The translations under genes and the position numbers were made by a program. Below are positions 40,642-53,000 of a stretch of 64,000 bases of DNA, in pieces. The stretch comes from Cepaea nemoralis (taxonomy: Eukaryota > Mollusca > Gastropoda > Stylommatophora > Helicidae). The notes under the pieces were generated by a model. It had not been told where the DNA came from. It made no database searches and saw only the letters and a program-made list of their open reading frames with translations. The stretch spans positions 62,001 through 126,000 of the forward strand of contig JACEFZ010005110.1 of the NCBI GenBank assembly GCA_014155875.1, read 5' to 3'. Numbering within the stretch: position 1 is the first letter of the stretch; each line of letters begins with the position of its first letter.

Positions 40642-40647
40642 TTTATT
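40642..40647 (-). terminator. Poly(A) signal, SYCP3
   Basis: AATAAA on the minus strand about 335 bp after the SYCP3 stop codon. It is the first canonical signal I see downstream of the stop. Confidence 0.5.
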
Positions 40648-40981
40648 AATCATTTAAAAAATTCACCATGTTCCTGATCCATTTAGTAGCATTGATTTCA
40701 AATTTCCTAGTCCTATGAAAGCTGCTCTTGTTGTTTGTATTCTTATTGTAACATCTTTGTCTGTTCCCCCATGTTTGTGTACATTGCTACCTTAACAGGT
40801 GAATACTACCTGGTTTTGATTGGTTTAATCAGTGATATGTGAACCCACTTACGGACATATACAACACAAGGCAACAAGTGACAAACAGCAAGTATAAGTT
40901 AAATAATTTACTATGACCAACAAAGAACAGAAAAAAAGCCATGATTTTTAAAACAGGAGATTTCAGTCTGAAATAACTAGC

Positions 40982-41035
40982 TTAAAACAACATAGAGTGC
41001 AGCGACTTCCTCATATTGGCCATCTCTTGTTGTTG
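40982..41035 (-). CDS. SYCP3: SYCP3 terminal exon
   Basis: Acceptor TTCCTTTCAG, then 17 codons and TAA (40984-40982). Encodes the family's terminal QQQEMA...RKSL-SMLF signature. It is only 54 bp of coding sequence and 7.6 kb from the previous exon, so it is easily missed by gene finders. Confidence 0.93.
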   Translation of the reverse strand, partial: QQQEMANMRKSLHSMLF

Positions 41036-44000
41036 CTGAAAGGAAGCAAACAAATATTTCTATTCATATAAGGAATAATGTACATCATATTTAAGCCAAA
41101 GTATCATTCATTTCTCACATCACATGATATATAACTCTGCAGTATGTACATGACGAGATGCAGCAAAATATTCCAGGCAAGAAATCCTGCAATATTTTAT
41201 TATTTATGGCATCTGCATTTATATTAATATCTTGTCAGTTTCATGTTACTAATCCTTCTTTTTGTCTTACTTCAAAATATAGGATGCAGATAGAATGTGG
41301 TGAAAGCCCATTGCTAACAAGACATTTCACAGACAGAAGGTGGTGAAAGTCCATTGCTAACAAGACATTTCACAGTAGTTAGTCGACAGATCATCCTCAT
41401 TGCACATTGAACCATTCAGTCCATAAGTGCTCGGAACCTCTCCTCAGCAAATCCCGTAGCGTGTAGCGGCTAACGACACCAGTTCTGTGTTGGTTTATCA
41501 ATCTTCTTTGGTTTCCTGCATAGTGTTCTTGTTTGGCCACACCCCTTTTAATTTGCTGTTCTTGCAGTTTGACCATAGTTGTAGATTCACAGTCATCACT
41601 TGGTTCTCGCAAAAGTCTTACTTCTCGTAGAGCATTCAGAATGTCAGCCTGGTCCATGGCGCATCCGCCCTCCACAGTAGCCTTATCTGCGAGCTTGTCA
41701 GCCCTCTCATTTCCTTGTACTCCCGCATGCCCTGGCACGAAGATGAAATTAATCTTTGCCAGCCGAGACCGCTCCAGAGACAGCAACCACTCTCTTCGGA
41801 TCCACCCCATTTCTATCCTCTTGAGCATGCTCATTGAGTCGCTAAGGAAACATGCCCTAGTGAATGTCTGTGTCTCGAGCCATGTTATTGCTTTACTTAC
41901 TGCCATGACTTCCATAGTCTGGTTACTTGTGGTCTCAGAAAAAGCACCAGAGTCCTTCACAATTCTCCCTCCGGCCTGAGCCGTAAAGGCCCATGAGCTT
42001 TTCACATGTTGGACGACTGACCCATCTGTGTAAATGACAGCATCACTGTCTAATGAATTCTCGAAAATCAATACTTGTACTTCCCCCTCCACAGCAGCTG
42101 GATTTTCTTGTCTGCATTTTCTGTCTAGTTGGATGCAAACAGAAAAAGACGTACAGACCTTCCTCTTTTTAACCTGCTGCCCTTCACCTTCCTAATTTCA
42201 CTATGCAGTGAATGTTGTGTGTTTGCGTTAACTCTGAGGTAGGCACTGCTCTGCAAATTTATATTCTGTCTTCAATGGTTGGAAAATCAAGAAGGTAGTG
42301 CATCGCCCTACTTGCTGTATCTCTTGTACATCCAAGAATAACGCGCATAGCTTCGTTCTGTATCCTTTCCATCCTTTCTATCTGCTTACAGCTGAGAGTC
42401 AGGATCGCCATCAAATTCTTAAAGACAGACATGACCAGCCCCTCGTATAGAAGGCATAGATGGCGCTGCTCAGTTTGCTGCCGCTATCACCTGCATCACA
42501 GCCAAACCCCGTTGGCCTTTGTTATCACGTGGTCTATGTGCTCATTATAAGCAAGGCTTTGATCAAAACATATCCCCAGGTAATTCATTGCCTGCGTTCT
42601 TTCCACAGTCTCTGAACACAGATTTACTGTTGGTGTTGGAGTGTTGACAATATGGTTATTCAAAGAGAACCATGTCACTGTTGCCTTTGTTGGGTTGACC
42701 ATTTCACAGACAGAATGTGGTGAAAGCCCATTACTAACAAGACATTTCAGACAGAACGTGGCGAAAGCCCATTGCTAACAAGACACCTCAGACAGAACAT
42801 GGTGAAAGCCCATTTCTAACAAGACATTTCAGACAGAACATGGTGAAAGCCCACAGTTAACAAGAGATTTCAGTCAGAACATGGTGAAAGCCCATTGCTA
42901 ACAATACATTTCACAGACAGAACGTGGAAAAAGCCCATTGCTAACAAGACATTTCACAACAGAACGTGGTGAAAGCCCATTGCTAAATAAGACATTTCAC
43001 AGACAGAAGGCAGTGAAGTCCATTTCTAACAAGACATTTCACAGACAGAAAGCGGTGAAGTCCATTGCTAACAAAACAATTCACAGACAGAATTTGGGTG
43101 AAAGCTCACTGCTAACAAGACATTTCACAGTCAGAACATGGTGAAAGCCCATTGCTAAAAAGACATTTCACAGACAGAACGTGATGAAAGCCCATTGCTA
43201 ACAAGACATTTCACAAACAGAACACGGTGAAAGCCCACTGCTAACAAGACATTTCACAGACAGAATGTGAAAGCCCAAGCTAACAAGACATTTCACAGAC
43301 TGAACGCAGTGAAATCCATTTCTAACAAGACATTTCACAGACAGAACATGGTGAAAGCTCAATGCTAACAAGGCATTTCACAGACAGAATGTTGTGAAAG
43401 CCCATTACTAACAAGACATTTCCCAGACAAAATGTGGTGAAAGCCCATTGTTAGCAGTGTTCAATGTGCAATGAGGATGATCTGTCGACTAACTGACTGT
43501 GAAATGTCTTGTTAGCAATGGGCTTTCACTGCATTCACAGACAGAAAGCCCATTACTAACAAGACTTTTCACAGACAGAATGTGGTGAAAGCCCATTGCT
43601 AACAAGACTTTCACAGACAGAATGTGGTAAAAGACCATTACTAACAAGACATTTCACAGACTTCACATTAGCAACAGGATATTTCTGATCTTGTGATAGA
43701 GTACAACATGAACGACTAATTACGTGCCTTCAAGATATAGGAGTAGACGGAAAGGACATCAGACTTATTAGTAACTTGTACTGGGAACAAGGGGCGTCTA
43801 TTAGATGCAGTAATAACTATTAGTCGTCTACAGAGACAAAAAGAGGAGTATGGCAGGGATGTGTACTGTCCCCAAGCCTCTTCAACCTATACACAGAAAG
43901 AACTTTTAATCAAGTTGAAATGCCTGGACTCAACATCAATGGAAGAATCATAAACAATCTTAGATATGCTGACGAAACTATGTATTTCTAGCAGAAAGTG

Positions 44001-47000
44001 AGCAAGAGTTGCAAGACCTAGTGGAAGAAGTAAACAGGCACAGTGCAGAATGTGGCTTAGATATTAACATCCCCCCCAAAAAAAAACTATGATAATTAGC
44101 AGAATTTAGCCCTGATAAGAAAATAAACCAAATTGACTACATACTAATTAATAAAAGATTTAGAAACGCTTTAATTAATGTAAAGACAATGCCTGGTGCT
44201 GACTGTAATAGTGATCATGTACCACTATGTGGACAAATAAAAGTAAGATTAAAGAGAGGGAACAAAATGGTTAAGAACATGAGACTTAATAAAGAGGTTC
44301 TGAAAATAGACAAAGAAATGCAAGAACAATACAGAGTGACTGTGAAAAATAGGTACAATGCAATAACTAAAATACAGAGTATAGATGAACAATGGGAAAA
44401 TGTTAAGGGACTCCATTCATCAAACTAGCAAAGAAGTATTACCGGAGAGAGGCAAAATAGCTAAGAAAAAATGGATGAATGAAGATATCTTAAAACTGAT
44501 GGACAAAAGAAAACAGAGTAAAAATGACAAACAAGAATACGCTAAGATAAATAAAGAAATAAAAGATAAATGTGGGAAGGCTAAAGAAAGTTGGTTAAAT
44601 GAGCAATGCAAAAAAATTGAATTAAACTCCATTAAAGATACAAAAAATATGCACAGACAAATCAGTGAGCTTACAGGAAGAAAAATAAGAATAAATACAG
44701 GGTGTTTGAAATCAAAAACAGGAAAGATAATATTAGAGGAAGATGCTATAATGAAGAGGTGGAATGAGTATAAAAGAGAATTATATGAAGGAGAAAGGGG
44801 AGAATTAACAGAAGATAGTAACTTAGAAGGTCCACCTATTCTGAAAGAAGAAGTCGCTGACGCTATGAAACGTATGAAGAAAGGAAAAACAGCTGGGCCA
44901 GATGAAATCACAATAGAAGAATTAGAAGTATTGGGAGAATTTGGAGTAGATATATTAACTAAAAGGTTGAATGATATTTACAGCAGTGGATATTTACCCA
45001 GTGATATGCTGAAATCTTTATTTATAGCTATACCAAAAGACCAGGAGCAATTGATTGTGAAGATTTTCGTACAATTAACCTTATAAACCATATCACTAAG
45101 CTTCTACTCAGAATCATAATGAGAAGAATCAAAAAGAAAATAAAAATGGAAATTAGTGTAGAAACAGTATGGATTTGTGGAAGGAAAGGGCACAAACAAT
45201 GCAATTTATACATTACGGACACTAATAGAAAGGTCAATAGAGAAACAGAGAGACATATATTTGTGCTTCATAGATTATACTAAGGCATTTGATAAAGTAA
45301 AACATGATGAACTGATTAAAATGTTGGAAGATATCAACATTGATGGAAAAGATTTAAGAATAATAAAGAATGTTTACTGGAACCAAGTAGCAGCAATTAA
45401 AATGGGAAATAAAGAGGGTAGTTACGAACAGATAAAGCTAGGAGTACGACAAGGGTGTGTCTTGTCACCAGATCTTTTCTCCCTGTATAGCGAAGTAATA
45501 ATGAGAGAGATCAAAGAGATGCCAGGAATACTAGTTGGAGGTTATAATATAAATAATATACGCTATGCAGATGATACAGTATTGGTGGCGGATAATTCAA
45601 CAGACCTACAACAATTATTAGACGTTGTAGTAACAGAGAGTGCAAGGAAAGGACTCTCCTTGAATATCAAGAAAACAGTAACAATGGTAATATCAAAGAA
45701 AATGGTGACACCAAAATGTGACATAGAAATAGAAGGGAAAATCCTTAACCAAGTTGATAATTTTAGATACCTAGGGGCATTTATAACATCAGATGGAAGA
45801 TGTACAACAGAGATTAGGAGTAGAATAGGGCAGGCAAAAGCCGCTTTTCAGAAAATGAAGAGTATCTTATGCAATAAGTCACTATCACTGAATGTAAGAA
45901 AGAGAGTGCTGAAATGCTATGTAGAACCAGTTTTGCTGTATGGCAGTGAATCTTGGAATGTAAATGAACAAATTAAGAAGAAATTAGAAGCAACAGAGAT
46001 GTGGTTCCTGAGACGAATGTTGCGAATTCCTTGGACTGCCAGAGTAACTAACGACGAGTGCCTGAAACAGGCTAATGAAACTAGAACATTATATACAACA
46101 GTAAGACAGAGACAAACATCTTTCTTCGGTCACGTGATGAGAAGAGAGGCATTGGAGAACATCGTAACAACTGGAAAGATCGAGGGGAAGAGAGGCAGAG
46201 GTAGACCAAGAGAAGTGATGCTGGATGGATTGAGACGGTGGCATGGAGGAATAGCAGCACCAGAGTTGATCCAGAAAACCAAAGACCGAGATCTATGGAG
46301 AGCCATGAACGCCTACGCCAGCCGGCACGGCACTTGATGATGATGATGAATTAGCAGTGAAAAGGAAAGGTCATCAATGAACATCACAGTAAACGGGTAG
46401 ATAATAGAACAAGTAACACGTTTCTCCTATCTTGGACACATAATAACAGATGATGGCAGAAGTGAAATGGAAATCAAAAAGAGAATTGGAATGGCCAAAA
46501 ATGCTTTCAACAGCATGAAATCAGTGTTAACATCTAGAGAGATTAATAACACATTAAAAACGAGAATTGTCAAATGCACGTATATTCAACGCTACTGTAT
46601 GGCGCAGAAGCCTGGACATTTAACAAGTAACTAGAAAGTCGCATAGAAGCCCTGGAGATGTGGATATACAGACAAATAGATTGTATTTCATGTAAACAAA
46701 AACAATCAAATGCAGAGGTCCTAGAAAAACTGGGAATGAAGAGAGAGTTGATGAAAGAAATAAAGAGGAGACAAGTGAAATATTTTGGCCATGTTAAAAG
46801 ACATGATACTCTTATAAAAACCATACTGGAAGGCAAGGTTGGGGGCAAGTGAGCAAGAGGTAGACAACGAAATAAGTGGGAGGATAACATCAAGAGATGG
46901 ACGAACATCAGCCTGACAGAATGTACAGTCAGGGCGAGAGACAGACAGTGTTGGAGATCCATTGCAGTCAACCTTCATTGAGGAGACGGCACCTGATTGA

Positions 47001-50000
47001 TTGATTGATTGATTTCTGATCATTGCAAGAAACTACCCGTTTAGGCAAATGTTTAGGTCCCTTATCTTTTTGACATTCAAGGATGGTGGGCACGCTTTAA
47101 ACACAACCAACACGTCATTCTCTTGTGTGTGCGTATTTGTATACCTTTTAGAATCCATGTGTATTTCATCTATTAGAATATGTTAAATGATAATATTCCA
47201 TGAAGCCACACTTGGGCATGCCGCTGCTGGCTGGTTAGATGAGTGGTAGAATGACCCCTGGAAGAGTTGCATTCTAACTCGTGAGTACACTGCACTGATG
47301 CTCAGGTCATCTGAGTACAGAAAAGGACTTACATCTATCAGGGTGAGGCTCTGTATAATAGGACTAGACTATAAGGTAGTATACAAAAACCAATCAACAG
47401 TGTGTTTGGTACTGACAAGACTGGCAGTGTTTCTGCTGACTGTAATGTTGTGTGTGGCCTGTTTTTCTGTACCATTATTGATGTAGATGTTGGGCACTAA
47501 GTAATGACATCATGAATGATGTGTGGAAAGAGAGATAGAGGAAGACAGCATGAGAAGTTTCTTGATAGTCTTGTGTCTTGACATGGAAGAGAGTCAACAC
47601 ATGAAATGATCCATGCTGTCGGAGATCGCAGTTTGATCACTCATGCCAGCTGGCAAGACACTGGATGATGATAATGATGATGAAGGAAGTGGAGATGTGC
47701 TTTTTTGGAGAAATATCTTGAAAGAAAGGAAAACAAAGGCTGAGATATTGAGATCTGTAAGAGCTACAAGATCACTCAACATAACCATCATCATCATCAT
47801 TAGTGCCCTGCCAGGTAGTGTAGGCGTTCATGGCTCTCCACAGATCTTGGTCTTTGGTGTTCTGGATCAACTCTGATGATGATATTCCTCCATGCTACCG
47901 TCTCAATCCATCCAGCACCATTTCTCTTGGTCTGCCTCTGCCTCTTGATCTTTCCAGTTGTCACAATGTTCTCCAATGCCTCTCTTCTCATCACATGACC
48001 AAAGAAAGCTCTTTGTCTCTTTCTTATTGTTATATATACTGTTCTAGGTCCTCTAAAAGTACTGGAGAGTTCTGGTCATCATAAACCATAATTTTAGGAA
48101 GGGAAAATCCCAACTGCACCTCATAGTGGTAGAGGATGGAAACACACCACGGCGTGGTAAACACAGCTCCGGGGACAGAGTATCCACTAGGATAAGCGGA
48201 CAACTCTGCATTTCAGCAGTCCTGACAGTCAGAAATGTCTGTCAAAGGCAGAGGTAAAAGACCCCTATGGGGATGTGGAAGGCAAGAGAACACCACTACA
48301 TTATCTTCCCATGATTTCATGAGTTTCCACAACATAACCATAAGGAAAAGAAATGACATTTATGGGGCATATCAATAGAGGAAGTGGAATGGAGAAATTA
48401 GCCTTATTTGGAGAACGTATTAGATATGAAAGGCAGTGGAAGACAGAGAAAGATGAATGTGGAAAGCTTAATCAGCTGGGTCACAAACAGTAATATAAGC
48501 AATAAAAACATCAACAAAATATTAACAACTGAGAGGATTGGAGAGTCATGGTAATTGTTGATTAGGCACTGGAAGAAGAGGAACACTGGTAGTTTTACAT
48601 GTTTCAAATATGTAAGAGAGACACTTACAGTGTCCATGAGAATGCGTTTCTGCAGCAGCTGCATCTCTTTCTTCAGCTCTTCTTGTAGAGATGCTTGCTG
48701 ACTCAGACGATTGCTCTCAAGTTCTTCTAGTCCCTGAAGTTAGGACAGGCATAAGTAAAAACTGTGCAGCAGTAAGTTTAATGCAGAAAGTTGTATGTAA
48801 ATACTGCCATATGGATGTGGAGTTGTAGGCCTTCAATTATATATCAGGTCATGGAATTATGAGGTGGGGTGACCAGCTCTTTTTCTCAGCACCTTTGTTT
48901 CCCAAAGGCAGATGGAACTTAAATATCACCTCAAATGTGTGTTACCGGGGCCAATATATCAGAGAACAGTAACACTGAACCTCCCATGCATGTCATAACA
49001 GGCAACTAAGGAAGGCAGACATTATTTCCTAGAAAACTTGAACTCCCAAATCAAACCAATGATTAACAAGACTATAAAGGACTTGAGATGACTTAGTTGA
49101 GTGTTTACATTCCACTGGCAGATAAAAGGCAGCAGAAGCAGTATCACCCGTATTGCTCCATGATACTGTGTATCAGTACTGTGACCATACTGTGTCAGCT
49201 CAATATTACTGGGGATTCACTTCTTTCCATCTTGGGTGGCTGTGAATGTCCTTGTGCTGCTTCTGTCTTTCCTTAAGGGCTCCAAGTCATCTCAGAGACT
49301 CTTCTAAAAGGGAGGGGGAGGGGTGGTGGAGAGGGGTTAGTAGGGAGGGAACTTTCTGGAAAACCTCTTGGTCATAAGCAAGATGTCCTGTGTCCGATAC
49401 ACCCATATGGAGATTATCCACCACATCCTGCACCCATCTTCTCTTTGGCCTTCCTCTTCCTCTCTTCCCGGGCATATACCCCTCCATTAGTGTTCGCTCC
49501 AAACTTTCATGACGTTTCAAGTGACCAAAATATTTCAATTTTCTTTGTTTTATCATCTTTAGTAGCTAACCTTCTTCAATATTCAACTTCTGTTGTATGG
49601 ATGCATTAGTTCTTTTCTGTATCCAAGATATTCTTAGAACCTGTCTGAGTATAAGATGTACTAATAATAAGTCCAGAAATTAGGTTTGCAGAATCTGATC
49701 AAATCTGGATGTTTGTGATAATGCCAGATGTGTTGGTTGGCTATGAATATTCTACAAGACTGAGATTGAACTAAGTTCAATGTATGTATGTTCACATCAT
49801 TAGATCTATCACAGTGAGGCTGGTACAGAGACTTTTCTCCCAACCAGTACAAAGTACCATCTGCAAGGGGGCTGTGATGCAGACCTCTCCTACCCCTCTC
49901 CAAATCCAGAAGCCTGTGAAAGACTGGTACAGGAACTTCACATCTTCATGGAGGCATATTAGGATGTGATCGGGTCATGATTCAGCACAGCACAAACAGA

Positions 50001-53000
50001 CTGGCTGAGATGAGCTGTTTGGTCATGTTTCCCCCACAGGTTTGTAGGCATTTCACTGTCAACAGACTCCCAACTGAATGTCAAGAGGGAGTTAATGACT
50101 GGGTAAAAAAAGATTACCTGGCACTGATAAAAGAATAGCCAACTTAACATCCCTAATTAGCAAAAATCAATTAAATTATTGTGAATAATGAAGACACAAG
50201 CAATAGCTATATTACTTTGAAAAGATAATTCTGCCACAGCAGTTTATTGAACCTAGACCACTGTCTCAGCAGGCAGGTGAACTAACCACAAAGCCAGAAC
50301 AGTTTTATTTAGGATAACACTTTTAAAAGACATTTTTGAAGATTAGAAAAAAGGAATTTGTTTAAATAATTTGAAAAAAAATGTTGGCTTGTTAGCGAGG
50401 CCAGTATTGGAAGCAAAAAATAGTAACACAACATGCAGATCATAAGAGGCCACTAGGCAGTTCTGAGATTGGGGCTGGTTTTTTCCCCCATCCTGTCAAA
50501 AACTTTATTTAGACGCAAAATCCAATTAATGATGAGTTTGTTGGTTAAGAGTCTATGCTCAAATGAATGCTTAACTACATATTTTTAAAAAAAACTGTCA
50601 TCTGCTGCCTATGGTATCTTGCAGTGTAGGATTGGGGGGCCTTGCACTAGTGAATCATTGCAAAATATGCAGATTAAGGTGTTCTTTTTGACCCCAACAG
50701 AAAAAAATCCACACCTTACAGAGGATTAAAATCTGGGTCTCCTGAAGGAAAACCCGGCGGTCTAGCCACTCGGCCAGCTGCTCCTCTAATTATATATGAT
50801 GTATGATAATTACAATAAACAATTACAAGTGCATGATAAACAGAATCTCATTATACAAACATTATAGATTAACATACCATGGAACACACTGATATTTATT
50901 CAAATTACTTTTTTCTAATCTCCAAAAATGTATTTTGAAATCCCATAGCAGTTGGAAATCACAGAGAGCAGACCTTCAGGCTAGAGCTGTGGCACAATTG
51001 TTAGCAAATAAAACTATCCACGGGTAGATAGAGTCCGTGACCTTGGATGGAATCTGTCTAGAGCTAGCAAACCTGACACAAACGCATGCTGAAGTTGGAC
51101 ACACTGACCTTTGAGGTACATAACTATGTGTGATTTCCCTCAATATAGGAATGAAGAAGAAAATCAATATATGTTGAAAAGATGACATTTATGAACAATT
51201 ATATACAAAAAGAATATATTACACTATGTACAACGTATAACATATATCCCAATTATTATAACTAAGGAGGGTTCAACATAAAAAAAATAGTGAGTTCGGC
51301 ACACACATTAAAATGTGTCACATCTATACATGACAACTTTCTCACAGAAGTTGACAGGCAGGGATGCAGGGACTTGCTCTAGTGTGTTTGTGTTACTGTA
51401 CCTTGACAAACTGCTCGCAGAGTTCTTTGACAGTTTTCATCCTCTGACACTGGACAATTCTGGATTGCTGGAAGAGTTTCTGCTGCTGCTTGAACAGTGT
51501 CTGAAATTTGAGTATATGTATATACTTGTTAGTTCTGTGGCGAAGGGGTTACGGACACCAATTCGTAATCCCGCATACTGTGTTCGAAACAGCCTTGGGC
51601 GATTTGGCAGCAGACTGCCTTGCATTGGTTTTCATAAAATGGTATGAGTGCCAGTCGTTCAGAAAGCAATGGCAAACTACTGAACATAAACTTGCCAAGA
51701 AACCACAAAAAGCCAAAAAATGCTGGGGTTTACAGGCGATGCCCTGTAAAGGATATGCAACTAACTAAACATATTAGTAAAGGAGTAAATGATCAGTTTT
51801 TACGCCTTGAGGTTTATTGAGTATTTGGTGCTAGCCCCATATTTTTAAAGAACTTTCGGCATTCGATGGGGGATGTGGTCAAATTAACATGGACTGCCTT
51901 TACTTTCCAGAACATTTCCTTGTATCCATTTTATGCTGGGTGGATCTGGGAGCCCCAGTTAATAAATAACAAAAATTGTCTTGTTGGAGATTCAAACCTA
52001 TGACCATCGGACCAGGAGATAAACATATGTTATGGGTAAATAAAAGTCAGTAAAGGACTTTTTAACAAGCTGTAAGGTGCATTGGACATATGGTGCCAGA
52101 CTCATCTTTTTAAGGACCAAATGGCACTCATCCCTCTTGTAGCTGGCAGTGTCAAGGTGAAGCATAAACAGCAGGAGAATGTCTGTTTATGGGCTTCCCA
52201 AAAGGCACTAGGTTGGTGATATATTCAATATCATGCAGGCTGCCTTTACTTGCCAAGACAATTGCTGGTACTTATTTTAGGCTGGATTGACCTAGAAGGC
52301 AATGTTAATTAAAAAACAAATTCCTGATTCAGATAAATGACCACCGATCAGCAGGCAAGGGTGTGCTATGGGTCCTAGTCAATGCATAAACATGTAATGC
52401 TAAATATATTTTACAATGTCTCTTTCTGTTCTGTTATCTTATCTTATAATCAAACTTAGTCAAACTTATAATCTTTACCTGAACTAACTACTGTCCCACT
52501 AATATTAAATTTCTCCTCCTGTTCTTTGAATTTGTCTGTGCAACTTAAGCCTTATTTTTAAACTGATCCACTTACATTCAATTTCTCCTCCTGCTCTTTG
52601 ATTTTGTCTATGTCCAACTCCCACTGTTGATAGACACAGTTCACTTGTTTACTAAACTCATCCTGAAGCTTGTTTCTGGGGAAAAACATTTTTAAAAAAT
52701 CACTTACCATTAAGAAAAATAACATTTTAGAAACTCAACACAATGTTTTCCAGTTGTGAATTTGAATAATGAAGACATAAACAATATATAACAGTTGATT
52801 GCCCGGCATGTTTCACTGTATCTTGTCTGGTGTATACTATACAAATAGTTCAATGTGTATTAACTGATTAAGTGCCATAGGATGATTACTTGTCTTAAGC
52901 GACTTTCGTGTCTGCCATGGGCTTATATACTTTTCCCTATGCAACCCCTTTAATTTTATATATAATACAATGTCTGCTACCATATTAACAACTTATAAGT

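Larger units (their letters stand above)
41296..43680 (+). repeat. 43-bp minisatellite, split by a LINE
   Basis: Units of about 39-45 bp of the form caagacatttcacagacaga...gtggtgaaagcccattgctaa occupy 41296-41375 and, after a Nimb-A insertion, 42700-43680 (over 20 units). It lies in the last SYCP3 intron. Confidence 0.93.

Noticed and set aside
41296..43680. Regularly spaced repeats resembling a CRISPR array
   Set aside because: The spacers are themselves repeated, so it is a tandem minisatellite; the context is eukaryotic.
44420..44911. 163-codon minus-strand frame opposite RTE-B
   Set aside because: Hydrophobic antisense of the Lys/Glu-rich RTE-B connector; typical shadow frame.
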